This document shows positions 8,770 through 17,593 of a stretch of DNA of 64,000 bases, piece by piece (the stretch's first letter is position 1; every line of letters starts with the position of its first letter). The DNA lies in the NCBI GenBank assembly GCA_021776525.1, contig JAJFFT010000006.1, positions 186,001 to 250,000 on the forward strand, given 5' to 3'. The DNA comes from Robiginitomaculum sp. GTDB lineage: Bacteria; Pseudomonadota; Alphaproteobacteria; Caulobacterales; Maricaulaceae. Under the pieces are notes generated by a model. The model searched no databases and had not been told where the DNA came from. It saw nothing but the letters and a program-made list of their open reading frames with translations. A program made the position numbers and the translations under genes.

Positions 8770-9024
8770 TTGTTGTCTTCACTCACTGTTGTTTCACACG
8801 GTAAAAAAACACAAAAAAAGCCACTCCACCCTGAGATGGATTATGCTTGTTTATGCCCTAAATTTTTATTCCGCTCTGGCGGGCCGGCATGCCGGTGTGC
8901 GCACCTCAATACGTATTTGCTATATGTCCATAGCCGCACGGGTGACGCCTATATGTGACCTTATAACACAAAATGAAGGATTTTCAAAGGCTTTGGTCAA
9001 AACCTTCGTTTAACACGGCAGGCG

Positions 9025-9366
9025 TTAATCACCTTCGCCTGGTTTTTCTGAAAAATACTTGTCAAATTTTCCGGTTTCATTGGCCTTGGCATCGGCATCA
9101 TCGGGCGCGGGTTTCATCAGGGTGATGTTGGGCCAGATGTCGGCAAACTTGGTGTTCAGTTCCAGCCATTTTCCGTCCGGGTCGTCTTCGGTGTCGGGTT
9201 TAATGGCTTCGACCGGGCATTCGGGCTCGCATACGCCGCAATCGATACATTCGTCCGGATGAATGACCAGAAAGTTTTCGCCCTCATAGAAACAGTCCAC
9301 CGGGCAGACTTCGACACAATCAGTATATTTGCAGGCGATGCAGGCATCGGTGACGATATAGGTCAT
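9025..9366 (-). CDS. fdxA: Ferredoxin FdxA (two iron-sulfur clusters)
   Basis: The 113-residue protein carries two cluster motifs, [14 protein letters not shown] and [12 protein letters not shown], which together hold a 3Fe-4S and a 4Fe-4S cluster in this family (seven-iron ferredoxins). It also has the C-terminal extension typical of alphaproteobacterial FdxA. It transfers electrons in the cytosol; the partner is unknown. A 255-base gap separates it from carD; the only notable content is the carD upstream region. Confidence 0.93.
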   Translation of the reverse strand: MTYIVTDACIACKYTDCVEVCPVDCFYEGENFLVIHPDECIDCGVCEPECPVEAIKPDTEDDPDGKWLELNTKFADIWPNITLMKPAPDDADAKANETGKFDKYFSEKPGEGD

Positions 9367-9420
9367 CTTAGGTGTTCCATTGAAAAGCGCGGCCTGTATG
9401 TGGTGCTCTGCGCCCGCTTG

Positions 9421-9882
9421 TCAACCGTCACCCCTGCGACCCAAAGACGCCTTTTTGGCCGCCGCACGTTCATGGTCGGTAACCGCCAGCAAAGCCCCGA
9501 CACGGCGAATAAAACTGTCCTCGAACGGGCTTTCCTCGCCATCAGCAAATGTGACGTCCCACAAATGCCCGACCAAAGCGATACGTTCGGCCTTGGGCAT
9601 GTGCGCCTTGATCACCCGGGTAAAGGCATAATGATCCACGGCCATTTCGGCACGCAGTTCAGCGGCCTCCAACAGTGCCACCGCATCGGCATTGCCCATC
9701 TGAAAGCTGTTGCGAATAATGTTTTTGATCATGTCCTGTTCGATATCGGCATAAATACCGTCCGAGAGCGCCGCCTCGACAAGTAGCGCCACAGCACATT
9801 CACGCGCATCGGCACCATCGCAAACATCATCGTCTTCTTGTGCAGCTCCGCCGCCAAAGATTTTTTTAATCGCTTCAAACAT
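9421..9882 (-). CDS. TerB-like helical protein
   Basis: The 153-residue protein has the TerB/DjlA-type acidic helical fold: RECAVALLVEAALSDG near residue 30 and LWDVTFADGEESPFEDSFIRRV near residue 105. TerB-like domains bind metal ions and occur in tellurite-resistance and stress proteins, but this solitary type is common and its role is unknown. The start at 9882 is set by AGGAGG seven bases upstream; 16 upstream codons are not needed. Confidence 0.82.
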   Translation of the reverse strand: MFEAIKKIFGGGAAQEDDDVCDGADARECAVALLVEAALSDGIYADIEQDMIKNIIRNSFQMGNADAVALLEAAELRAEMAVDHYAFTRVIKAHMPKAERIALVGHLWDVTFADGEESPFEDSFIRRVGALLAVTDHERAAAKKASLGRRGDG

Positions 9883-9940
9883 GCGCACCCTCCTGGAGCC
9901 TTTCTCACCGCCATCGGCTTGCAATGGCATTGTGTGTCAT

Positions 9941-9974
9941 GATCGTTTGTTTTTACCCAAAGGTCAAAACATCA
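9941..9974 (-). pseudogene. Short fossil copy of the S4-protein gene
   Basis: These 34 bases match 11098-11131, inside the S4-domain gene, at 30 of 34 positions and in the same orientation. On the minus strand they read DVLTF and then a stop, where the intact gene reads DVLTFAQKQTI. The copy lies on the far side of the aldolase gene from the intact S4 gene. Similarity may continue weakly for about 15 bases. Confidence 0.5.
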
Positions 9975-10116
9975 GTAACAGCTGGGCAAGACTGATCACG
10001 GGGCCACCATACCGATGGTCTGGTTTAATCTTCCCGGCATCCGACCCTGATCTGATTTGCAATTGAGCGCGGAAATGTGCAGGCTATTTTTTTGCTGGAT
10101 TTTGATGGGGCGCATG

Positions 10117-10980
10117 ATGAATAAAGAACTGGGTGATACGGGCGAAGCAACGCAAACCATGTCTGGAGCCATTGGGGTCAGCGCCGGCTTTGATATTCCT
10201 GACCCGACAAAGGTGACACGCCTTGAAGGCAAGGTCAGCGCCGCCGAATGGACGGCCCGCGTCGAGCTGGCTGCGGTCTACCGGCTGGCAGCACTTTATG
10301 GGTGGACAGATCTGGTGTTTACGCACATTTCGGCACGGTTGCCTGATGAAGACGGACAAGAGCGCTTTTTGATCAACCCTTATGGTGTCCTGTTTGACGA
10401 AATGACTGCATCATGTCTGGTGAAGGTCGATCTGGACGGCAATATAATCGGTGACAGCCCTTATTTTGTTAACCCGGCTGGCTTCACCATCCATTCTGCG
10501 GTTCATACGGCACGCCATGATGCGGGCTGTGTGATGCATGTGCATACCCCATACGGGGTGGCGGTCAGCGTCCAAAAAGGCGGTTTACGTAAATATACCC
10601 AATTCGCCATGGTAGTTCATGATGACCTCGCCTATCATGATTACGAGGGCATCGCGCTGGACCATGATGAGCGGGAACGTATCGTCAAAGATATGAGCAC
10701 GCACAATTTATTGATGCTGCGAAATCATGGCACCCTGACCATTGGCCAAAATTGCGCCTTGGCCTTTTTGCGGATGTATTTTCTGGAAAATGCCTGCAAA
10801 ACACAAATTTTGGCCCAAAGCGTTGGCGGTGCTGAGCACCTGCATGAAGAAAGCGACGCCATGTCGGCCCGGGTCCACGCCCAAGGGGCTGGCGCGTTTC
10901 TGCCGGGCATGGGCGACAATCTGGTCTGGCCGGGCCTGATGCGTAAATTGGCCAAAGCCAATCCGGGTCATGACCATTAG
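10117..10980 (+). CDS. Class II aldolase/adducin-family protein
   Basis: The 287-residue protein matches the class II aldolase/adducin fold. Zinc ligands are visible in MHVHTPYG and RNHGTL, with FTHISAR earlier. Members cleave phosphorylated sugars, but many are unassigned, and this length with an N-terminal extension resembles the uncharacterised adducin-like group. The start is one of three close ATGs (10105, 10114, 10117); 10117 has GGGG six bases upstream. It is the only plus-strand gene between minus-strand TerB-like and S4 genes and appears to be an insertion. Confidence 0.85.
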   Translation: MNKELGDTGEATQTMSGAIGVSAGFDIPDPTKVTRLEGKVSAAEWTARVELAAVYRLAALYGWTDLVFTHISARLPDEDGQERFLINPYGVLFDEMTASCLVKVDLDGNIIGDSPYFVNPAGFTIHSAVHTARHDAGCVMHVHTPYGVAVSVQKGGLRKYTQFAMVVHDDLAYHDYEGIALDHDERERIVKDMSTHNLLMLRNHGTLTIGQNCALAFLRMYFLENACKTQILAQSVGGAEHLHEESDAMSARVHAQGAGAFLPGMGDNLVWPGLMRKLAKANPGHDH

Positions 10981-11001
10981 AGGCGTTGCCGCCTCACCGG
11001 C

Positions 11002-11304
11002 TTAGACAGACGTGTCGTCCTGCAATCGCTCATAACAGGCCATGGCCTCAGGGGCAGGGCCGCGCCGGACGGGCAATGCCAAGACTTTGAGCATGGTGAT
11101 CGTTTGCTTTTGTGCAAAGGTCAAAACATCACCAACATTGATCTGGGCCGCACCGTTTTTGGCGCGCCGCACAGTCCCGAACCGGCTGATTCGCACGCGG
11201 CCTTTGGCGGCCAATGTGCTAGCCAGTGTCCGGGTTTTAAAAAACCGGGTGCGATACAGCCACAAATCAAGGCGCAAGGCCGGCCGGGTCTTATCAAGGC
11301 TCAT
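11002..11304 (-). CDS. S4-domain RNA-binding protein (HslR/Hsp15-like)
   Basis: A 100-residue protein with an S4 RNA-binding domain over residues 9-65 (LRLDLWLYRTRFFKTRTLA, then GRVRIS and VGDVLTF). E. coli Hsp15 of this family binds 50S subunits carrying stranded nascent chains. The gene's ATG overlaps the helicase stop by four bases, so the two are translationally coupled. Coupling of S4 protein and SUV3-like helicase is common in alphaproteobacteria and suggests a shared RNA role. Confidence 0.9.
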   Translation of the reverse strand: MSLDKTRPALRLDLWLYRTRFFKTRTLASTLAAKGRVRISRFGTVRRAKNGAAQINVGDVLTFAQKQTITMLKVLALPVRRGPAPEAMACYERLQDDTSV

Positions 11305-13865
11305 TTCAAAGCCTGTAGAACCGCAAAGGGCGAATCGGGATCAATTTTCTTCTCTGCTGGCCGGGATTTGCCCGTTCCCTGAGCCTGGCCTTTTCCACTG
11401 GTGGGTTTTGCTGGGCCGGGTTTGCCTTTGTGGCCCTGGCGCATGGGCACCCAGGTTTCGCCCGCACCCGCGTCATCCATTTTGGTTTTGCGTTTATATT
11501 TCAGCGCAATCAGGATGGTTCCCAGGTCCTCGCGTGAGCACCCCAAGAGCGATAACATCGCCTCATTGGGCGCAAAAGCACCGCCTTTATGATCCTTTTG
11601 TGCCTCGCGTATAAGGTCTGCCAGGCGTTCGAGAATGTCGATGCGCACCAGACGGCGGACAAATAATGCATATCCGGCAACCCGCGCCGCGTCGGGTGAC
11701 ACCTTGTCCTGAGTTACATAAGCAGTCAGGCCGGCACGCGGCAAAAACACCGGTGTATCATCGGCCCGGCTGGCCGCGTTCAACAAAGCCAGCAGACGCG
11801 CCGGGGCCGGGCGCAGCAAGGCCGGCATGAACACATGAAACGCCCCAAAGCGCACGCCGCATTGACGCAATTGATGACGGCTCGGCTGGTCCAACTGGCG
11901 TAATTCGTCGGCAATTTGCGGGCGCGGCAATGCCCCCAGCGCCTCGATCAGGCGAAAGCCAAGCCCCCGGCCAAGACCGGTCAGCTGTCCGGCATCGACT
12001 TTGGCCTGCAAACCCAACAGCGCCTTTAGATCGCGGTCAATGATCTCATTAACCCAGTCCTGTAGGCGCAGCTCGGCCTTGGTGATCAGAGCATCATGGC
12101 CCAACTGCCCGCCGATCAGACTGATCAACGGGTGCAGGGGGTTGGCCCCCGCTTTTAGTCTGGCTATGGCCTCGCCGCTCCAATGAATCGTTCCATCACC
12201 GTGCAGCGATAACGCATCCGTTTTGGCCACAGCAATGGCCCCAAGACGGCGGTTGATCTCCGGGGCCAGAGCGGCGCTGGCCACCATGCGCAAGGTTTTG
12301 CCCGCCAGATCCCGCGCCGCAGAGCCCGGACGAAAGGACAGGCCTTTCAGATGGCCAATGGTGTGGTCCAAAACCTTGACCTCGCCATTGGGCAAGACAG
12401 TCGCATCGGCATCCTCGCCAGAGTTTAAGGCACGGGCCAGAACCGAGGTGCGTTGGTCAACAAAGCGTTGCAGCAAATTATCATGTAATGCGTCAGACAG
12501 GCGCTCCTCCAGATCATGGGCGCGGCTCTGCCAATGCACGGCGTCAGACACCCAATCGGCCCGGTGCGTGCAATAGGCCCAGGTGCGCACATGGGCCAGA
12601 CGCGAGGAAATGGCGTCGACGCCGCCTTTAAGATTATCAAGGCTTTTCAGCTTGCCAGCCAGCCAGTCTTCATCAATGCGGCCACGGGGGCTGCTCAGTT
12701 GGCCAAAAATATCGCCCAACAGGCGGATATGCGCATCCAGACCGCTTTTTCTAAAATCCGGAACCTGACAGACCTGCCACAGGCGGCGCACCCCGTCCGC
12801 AGTATTTGTATAACGGCTATAGTCATCACGCCCGGCCAGTGCGCCCAGAACCTGTTCATCAATGGCCCGGCCAACCCGGACCAGACCTTCGCGCCCCGGT
12901 GGGGTTTGCAAGGACGAGATCAACGTCGCAGCATTGGTAAAATCAAGCGCCCTGTTACGCCAGAACAAGGTCCGCACCGGATCATAATGATGGTCTTCCA
13001 GACGGCGCACCATGGCATCATCAAAGGCTGGCGCACCGGCGGTGGTGCCAAATGTGCCATCCTTTTGAAAGCGCCCGGCGCGCCCGGCGATCTGGCCCAG
13101 CTCGTCGGCCCGTAAATGACGGCGGCGTTGGCCATCAAACTTACCCACCGCAGCAAAGGCCACATGATCAACATCCATGTTCAGGCCCATGCCAATGGCA
13201 TCGGTGGCCACCAGATAATCCACTTCGCCGGACTGAAATAATTCGGCCTGTGCATTGCGGGTACGTGGGCTTAAAGACCCCATGACCACGGCGGCACCGC
13301 CGTGGCGACGACGCAGAAGTTCGGCAATGGCGTATACGTCCTCGGCGGAAAAGGCGATAATGGCGCTGCGCCGGGGAAGGCGCGATAACTTGGCGGCCCC
13401 GGTATGGGTCAGGCTGGAAAAGCGCTCCCGCGGTTCAATCTGGTCGGCAGCTGTTAAACCACCCAGCACGTCGCGCATGGTGGCAGCACCCATCACCAAT
13501 GTTTCATCTGCGCCGCGACTGTGCAGCAAATGATTGGTGAACACATGGCCGCGTTCCGGATCGGCACACAATTGCACTTCGTCAATGGCCAAAAACCGAA
13601 ACGGTTTGCCATGCAATTGGGTCGGCATGGCCTCGGCGGTGCAGGCAAACCAGCGCGCGGTTTTGGGGATGATGCGTTCTTCGCCGGTGACCAGAGCCGC
13701 AGCCTCCACACCTTTTTCGCGGACAATACGGTCATAAACCTCGCGCGCCAAAAGCCGCAAAGGCAAACCGATGACCCCATCGGTATGGGCCAGCATACGG
13801 GTGACCGCCAGATAGGTTTTGCCCGTATTGGTTGGACCAAGGGCCGCTTTGAGTTCAGTCTCCAT
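11301..13865 (-). CDS. SUV3-like superfamily 2 RNA helicase
   Basis: The 854-residue protein has Walker A GPTNTGKT at residues 10-17, DEVQ as motif II near residue 95, and QIAGRAGR as motif VI near residue 260. The arrangement matches the bacterial relatives of mitochondrial SUV3, an ATP-dependent RNA helicase of the degradosome. A helical C-terminal region and a Lys/Pro/Gly-rich basic tail (last 60 residues) follow, the tail being a likely RNA-binding extension. It is transcribed before the S4 gene with a four-base overlap. Confidence 0.92.
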   Translation of the reverse strand: METELKAALGPTNTGKTYLAVTRMLAHTDGVIGLPLRLLAREVYDRIVREKGVEAAALVTGEERIIPKTARWFACTAEAMPTQLHGKPFRFLAIDEVQLCADPERGHVFTNHLLHSRGADETLVMGAATMRDVLGGLTAADQIEPRERFSSLTHTGAAKLSRLPRRSAIIAFSAEDVYAIAELLRRRHGGAAVVMGSLSPRTRNAQAELFQSGEVDYLVATDAIGMGLNMDVDHVAFAAVGKFDGQRRRHLRADELGQIAGRAGRFQKDGTFGTTAGAPAFDDAMVRRLEDHHYDPVRTLFWRNRALDFTNAATLISSLQTPPGREGLVRVGRAIDEQVLGALAGRDDYSRYTNTADGVRRLWQVCQVPDFRKSGLDAHIRLLGDIFGQLSSPRGRIDEDWLAGKLKSLDNLKGGVDAISSRLAHVRTWAYCTHRADWVSDAVHWQSRAHDLEERLSDALHDNLLQRFVDQRTSVLARALNSGEDADATVLPNGEVKVLDHTIGHLKGLSFRPGSAARDLAGKTLRMVASAALAPEINRRLGAIAVAKTDALSLHGDGTIHWSGEAIARLKAGANPLHPLISLIGGQLGHDALITKAELRLQDWVNEIIDRDLKALLGLQAKVDAGQLTGLGRGLGFRLIEALGALPRPQIADELRQLDQPSRHQLRQCGVRFGAFHVFMPALLRPAPARLLALLNAASRADDTPVFLPRAGLTAYVTQDKVSPDAARVAGYALFVRRLVRIDILERLADLIREAQKDHKGGAFAPNEAMLSLLGCSREDLGTILIALKYKRKTKMDDAGAGETWVPMRQGHKGKPGPAKPTSGKGQAQGTGKSRPAEKKIDPDSPFAVLQALK

Positions 13866-13974
13866 GCAGATACATTAGCGCATCAGGTTTGCGCCTCAAG
13901 ATGAAACGGCATAAAGCGGGCCTGCGCGCCAAAAAAAATCAGCGGTGAAGCTGTGCAAAGATACGCTTTGGCGC

Positions 13975-14003
13975 TTGACGGAAGGCACAGCCTTTTGTAT
14001 CTG
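13975..14003 (+). promoter_or_regulatory. Sigma-70 type promoter of rpmB
   Basis: TTGACG (13975-13980) and TATCTG (13998-14003) are separated by exactly 17 bases and lie 56 bases before the rpmB start. This is the clearest vegetative promoter in the window. Confidence 0.6.
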
Positions 14004-14059
14004 ACCCGCCTTGCACGGACACATGCGTCCGGTGCTCAGGAAAGATAAGGATCAAGCCT

Positions 14060-14353
14060 ATGGCACGCCGTTGTGAACTCACAGGCGTCGGTGTTATGAC
14101 CGGCAACAATGTCAGCCACGCGAACAATCGTACGCGCCGTCGGTTTTTGCCGAACCTGTGCAATGTGACATTAAGCTCAGAAGTGCTGGGTCAGTCCTAC
14201 AAATTCCGCATCACCGCAGCCGCTTTGCGCTCGGTTGATCACAATGGCGGTCTGGACGGATTTCTGGCCAAAGCCAAAGACGACAAGCTGTCGCCTGCTG
14301 CCATCAAAATCAAAAAAGAACTGAAGAAAAAAATGGCCGAAGCCAGCGCCTGA
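14060..14353 (+). CDS. rpmB: 50S ribosomal protein L28
   Basis: The 97-residue protein starts [21 protein letters not shown] and contains [13 protein letters not shown], both diagnostic of L28 (bL28). It is part of the large ribosomal subunit near the exit region. A consensus promoter precedes and an intrinsic terminator follows, so it is a single-gene transcription unit. Confidence 0.97.
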   Translation: MARRCELTGVGVMTGNNVSHANNRTRRRFLPNLCNVTLSSEVLGQSYKFRITAAALRSVDHNGGLDGFLAKAKDDKLSPAAIKIKKELKKKMAEASA

Positions 14354-14377
14354 TCAGACGCAGTTTTCAAAGTTTTC

Positions 14378-14406
14378 AAGGCGGTCCAAACGGGCCGCCT
14401 TTTTTA
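14378..14406 (+). terminator. Rho-independent terminator of rpmB
   Basis: AAGGCGGTCC pairs with GGGCCGCCTT around AAAC, followed by a run of T. It lies 25 bases after the rpmB stop. Confidence 0.9.
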
Positions 14407-14449
14407 TTGCCAAGAAGAGGTCTATAGTGTTCCAAACTTGGGGAACGCC

Positions 14450-16129
14450 ATGTCCAGATTACTTCTTGCTTCATTCATCGCCCTCGCCCTTACCGCGTGC
14501 AATGCCAAACAACCCGCCGATACGCTTTACAGCGGCGGCACGGTCCATACCGGCCTGGACAATGAACCCACAGTCGAAGCCGTGGTGGTCACCGAAGGCC
14601 GCATTGTCTTTGCCGGCAGCGCCAAAGACGCCAGCCATTACAAAGCCGCCCACAGCATTGATCTAGGCGGTGCACACATGTTCCCCGGCTTTACCGATGC
14701 GCACGTGCATTTGTACGGGGTTGGACGCCGGGAAACCACACTTAACCTTGAAGGCACGCCCTCATTGGAGGCGCTGGTCCAACGTCTGGAAAAAGAAGCC
14801 GAAGCCCAACCGACAGGCGTCATCACCGGTCGCGGCTGGATTGAAACCGGCTGGGTCGAGGGGCGTTTCCCTAATCGCTTTGATCTGGAACGCGCCGCCC
14901 CCGGACGGGTTGTTATTCTGGGGCGCTCGGATGGTCATGCGCTGGTGGCATCCAGCAAGGCGCTGGAGGCTTCGGGCATAGGTCCTGACACTCCAGAGGT
15001 TGATGGTGGCCGTATTGAGCGCGATGAAGAGGGCATGCCAACCGGCATGTTGGTCGATAATGCCATGGCACTGGTGGCCGATCTGGCCGCTGACCTAAAG
15101 GGCGAGGCCCGTCGCCCGGCCCTCGTTATGGGGGCCAAGGTGCTGAACGCCTATGGTTGGACCGGGGTACACAATATGTCGGTCAGCACAGACGATATGC
15201 AATTGCTGGAGAACATGGCTGACAAAGGCGAAATGCCTCTGCGGGTTTATAATGCCATTGAAGAAAGCGATATTCGTCTGCTGGCCCAAGGTCCGCGCCG
15301 GGCCGGGGATGACCGGGTCATTACCCGCGCCGTCAAAGTCTATACCGACGGGGCGTTGGGATCACGCGGGGCGGCTATGCTGGCCCCTTATAATGATGCG
15401 CCGGACACATCGGGCCTGATGCTGCGCGGGGCCGAGGAAAGCCGCACACTGTTTGCGCGTGCCTTGCGCGACGGGGTTCAGATTTGCATGCACGCCATTG
15501 GTGACCGGGCCAACCGGGAAACCCTGGACTGGATGCAAAGCGCCTTTGAGGACGTGCCGGCGGACGAGCGCCGCATTGCCGATCCGCGCTGGCGTATTGA
15601 ACATGCGCAAATGCTGGACCCGACGGATATTCCCCGCTTTGCCGCGCTGGGCGTAATCCCATCCATGCAGCCCAGCCACGCCATTGGCGATTTGCATTTT
15701 GCCCGCGCCCGCGTGGGTAAAAGGCGCTTAAACGGTGCCTATGCCTGGAACACGCTGATCAAAGCCGGATCAATTATTCCCGGTGGATCAGACGCCCCGG
15801 TTGAACGCGGTGATCCACGGATCGAATTTTATGCCGCCGTTTCGCGCCATGACCTCAAAGGCTATCAGGGCAAGGACTGGCACAAGGAAGAAGCGGTAGA
15901 CCGGGTCACGGCCTTGAAAATGTTTACCCAATGGCCGGCCTATGCCTCGTTTCGCGAGGACGAGCTGGGCACAATTGAGCCGGGAAAACGTGCTGATTTC
16001 ACGGTTTTTGCCGATGACATCATGACCATTCCAGAAATGGACATCTTGGCGACCAAAGTGATGATGACCGTGGTCGATGGGGAAGCGGTGTTTAAGGCGG
16101 AGCAAAAGGGTCCAGACTCATTCAGATGA
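14450..16129 (+). CDS. YtcJ-like amidohydrolase, predicted lipoprotein
   Basis: The first 20 residues form a lipoprotein signal with lipobox LTAC, so the enzyme is probably anchored in the cell envelope. The remaining 540 residues match the metal-dependent amidohydrolase family of the YtcJ type: FTDAHVHLYG, the ICMHAIGDRA histidine, RIEHAQML, and GSDAPVE near the end. Substrates of this group are mostly unknown. The start ATG 14450 follows GGGGAA. The last codons (GPDSFR and TGA) lie inside the left inverted repeat of a MITE-like element. Confidence 0.88.
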   Translation: MSRLLLASFIALALTACNAKQPADTLYSGGTVHTGLDNEPTVEAVVVTEGRIVFAGSAKDASHYKAAHSIDLGGAHMFPGFTDAHVHLYGVGRRETTLNLEGTPSLEALVQRLEKEAEAQPTGVITGRGWIETGWVEGRFPNRFDLERAAPGRVVILGRSDGHALVASSKALEASGIGPDTPEVDGGRIERDEEGMPTGMLVDNAMALVADLAADLKGEARRPALVMGAKVLNAYGWTGVHNMSVSTDDMQLLENMADKGEMPLRVYNAIEESDIRLLAQGPRRAGDDRVITRAVKVYTDGALGSRGAAMLAPYNDAPDTSGLMLRGAEESRTLFARALRDGVQICMHAIGDRANRETLDWMQSAFEDVPADERRIADPRWRIEHAQMLDPTDIPRFAALGVIPSMQPSHAIGDLHFARARVGKRRLNGAYAWNTLIKAGSIIPGGSDAPVERGDPRIEFYAAVSRHDLKGYQGKDWHKEEAVDRVTALKMFTQWPAYASFREDELGTIEPGKRADFTVFADDIMTIPEMDILATKVMMTVVDGEAVFKAEQKGPDSFR

Positions 16130-16372
16130 TTGATTTCACGAGGAGAGGTTTTTTGCTTAAACAGGAGAAAGGGTGCTGGAAATATGGTGTATTTTCAAGA
16201 CCTTTTGACGCCTTTAAGCGGAAAACATGCCTCGCCTTGCAGGTGCTTGTAGAAAGCGCCGCCTGTCGAAACCCAGCCTTGCAAAGGCGTATGGCCTTTG
16301 CTGCATTGACTTTCTTCCATTCAGCATTTTCTAAAAGCATGAAATTAAACCATTTGAATGAGTTTGGACCCT
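16107..16372. mobile_element. MITE-like element with about 33-bp terminal inverted repeats
   Basis: AGGGTCCAGACTCATTCAGA at the left end and its near reverse complement at the right end (TTTGAATGAGTTTGGACCCT, 16353-16372) form imperfect inverted repeats that continue inward to about 33 bases with six or so differences. The 266-bp element has no transposase; small open frames inside it look random. An internal GCAAAGG/CCTTTGC hairpin is present. No clear target duplication is seen. It contributes the stop codons of both flanking convergent genes. Confidence 0.55.
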
Positions 16373-17465
16373 AAGGCGTAATTTGCGCCATCAGACCCCA
16401 CCCCCCAAGACGATCCGTAACTTCAAAGACGATATGGTTTTCGCCAGCCTTTAACGGCACATAGACATGATCAAAAAGACCGATAGTGCCCAGATAGCGA
16501 AAATCACGGGATCGGAAACTGTTGTCGCCGGAATAGAGCAATACGCCGTTGGCATAGACCCTCACCCGGTCAGAATATCCAAAAGAGATTTTTTGTACCC
16601 CGGCTTGATCCGCGTTTATTACGGTGCGCGCCATAAGCGTGTCTTTTTGTCGATTCGATGTGCCAAAGGGAGCCAGATTAAGCAGGCCGCTGGCCTCGGT
16701 ACGGGCCATGCGCCAATCTGTCTCAATAGAATCATCCAAGGTTAAACGATCTTTGTCACCTTTAATCTCGGCATAGGCTGGGCCATTGATCTGCCATTGG
16801 GTGATCATGCCTTTGGGGGTATCAACAACGGCTTCACTTTCCATGGCCAGGATCGGTGGGTCTTGCATTTCGGTAACTTGCAGATTGGCGAAATGTGCCG
16901 CACCTATACCCGCGCCCAGCGACACCCAGCCCGGCGCCACATCCCGGCGCAGACGTGCAACTTGCAGGACCGGTTGGTCACTGTCGATATAAACATCCAT
17001 CCGCCGATCCTTGATCACCAGTTTGACATGTTGCCATTGATCAAAAGGATAGGTCACTGTTGAGGTAAAACCCGGCCCGGCGTAAAGCTGCCAGGCCCCG
17101 TGATTGTTATATACCGGCTGGTATTGAGTGGAATCGGCTTTCCCGCTTTGATGGGCGCGCATATAAAAATCTTCACGATTTCCTGGGTCCTGCACCCGAA
17201 ATGAAACCCGGGCAAAGACACGTGTATTGGCCATCGCCACGTCATATTCGATGATGCCGTTTGTGAAAGAAACTGATTTGAAATTGACTGTTGTGCCATC
17301 CAGATAGAGCGCATCGCGCCCCAAATATGGCGCAAGTTTGTGGATTTTCTTGCCGGCAAACTCCAGTGTATCGCCATCGAATTTAATGGCTTTTCCGCTC
17401 GCCATACTGGCCGTCAGACCAACATAGAGCGCTATAAAGGCGGTAATCAGGTGTGTTTTTGTCAT
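16371..17465 (-). CDS. Secreted protein, lectin-like domain plus C-terminal beta domain
   Basis: A 364-residue protein with a signal peptide (cleavage near MASG/KA). Residues 40-205 look like a concanavalin-like/DUF1080 jelly roll (IIEYDVAM, FARVSFRV, WQHVKLVIKDRRMDVYID). Residues 225-364 look like a galactose-binding-type beta domain (VRVYANG, HVYVPLKAGENHIVFEVTDR). No catalytic motif is recognised; a carbohydrate-binding or hydrolytic role is an inference. Its TAG stop is formed at the boundary of the MITE-like element. The AraC gene lies upstream on the same strand, after 128 bases. Confidence 0.65.
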   Translation of the reverse strand: MTKTHLITAFIALYVGLTASMASGKAIKFDGDTLEFAGKKIHKLAPYLGRDALYLDGTTVNFKSVSFTNGIIEYDVAMANTRVFARVSFRVQDPGNREDFYMRAHQSGKADSTQYQPVYNNHGAWQLYAGPGFTSTVTYPFDQWQHVKLVIKDRRMDVYIDSDQPVLQVARLRRDVAPGWVSLGAGIGAAHFANLQVTEMQDPPILAMESEAVVDTPKGMITQWQINGPAYAEIKGDKDRLTLDDSIETDWRMARTEASGLLNLAPFGTSNRQKDTLMARTVINADQAGVQKISFGYSDRVRVYANGVLLYSGDNSFRSRDFRYLGTIGLFDHVYVPLKAGENHIVFEVTDRLGGWGLMAQITP

Positions 17466-17593
17466 CGACTTTCCTTCATCTTCGGATCAAACTCAATCAT
17501 GGCGATTGGTCACCAAATAACGAATACGAAAAACCACCCAAAACGTATGAAAAACAGACACCGGAGATTACCTTTGTGTCATTTTATACGGCC

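Noticed and set aside
10980-10996. GAGGCG/CGCCTC hairpin between the aldolase and S4 genes as terminator
   Set aside because: The stem is short and no T-run follows on either strand.
12516-13115. 199-codon plus-strand frame opposite the helicase gene
   Set aside because: It lies fully inside a well-supported helicase gene in antisense and has no family features.
16126-16374. 82-codon frame within the MITE-like element
   Set aside because: Its position inside a non-coding inverted-repeat element and lack of family features make it random, although its ATG overlaps the amidohydrolase stop.
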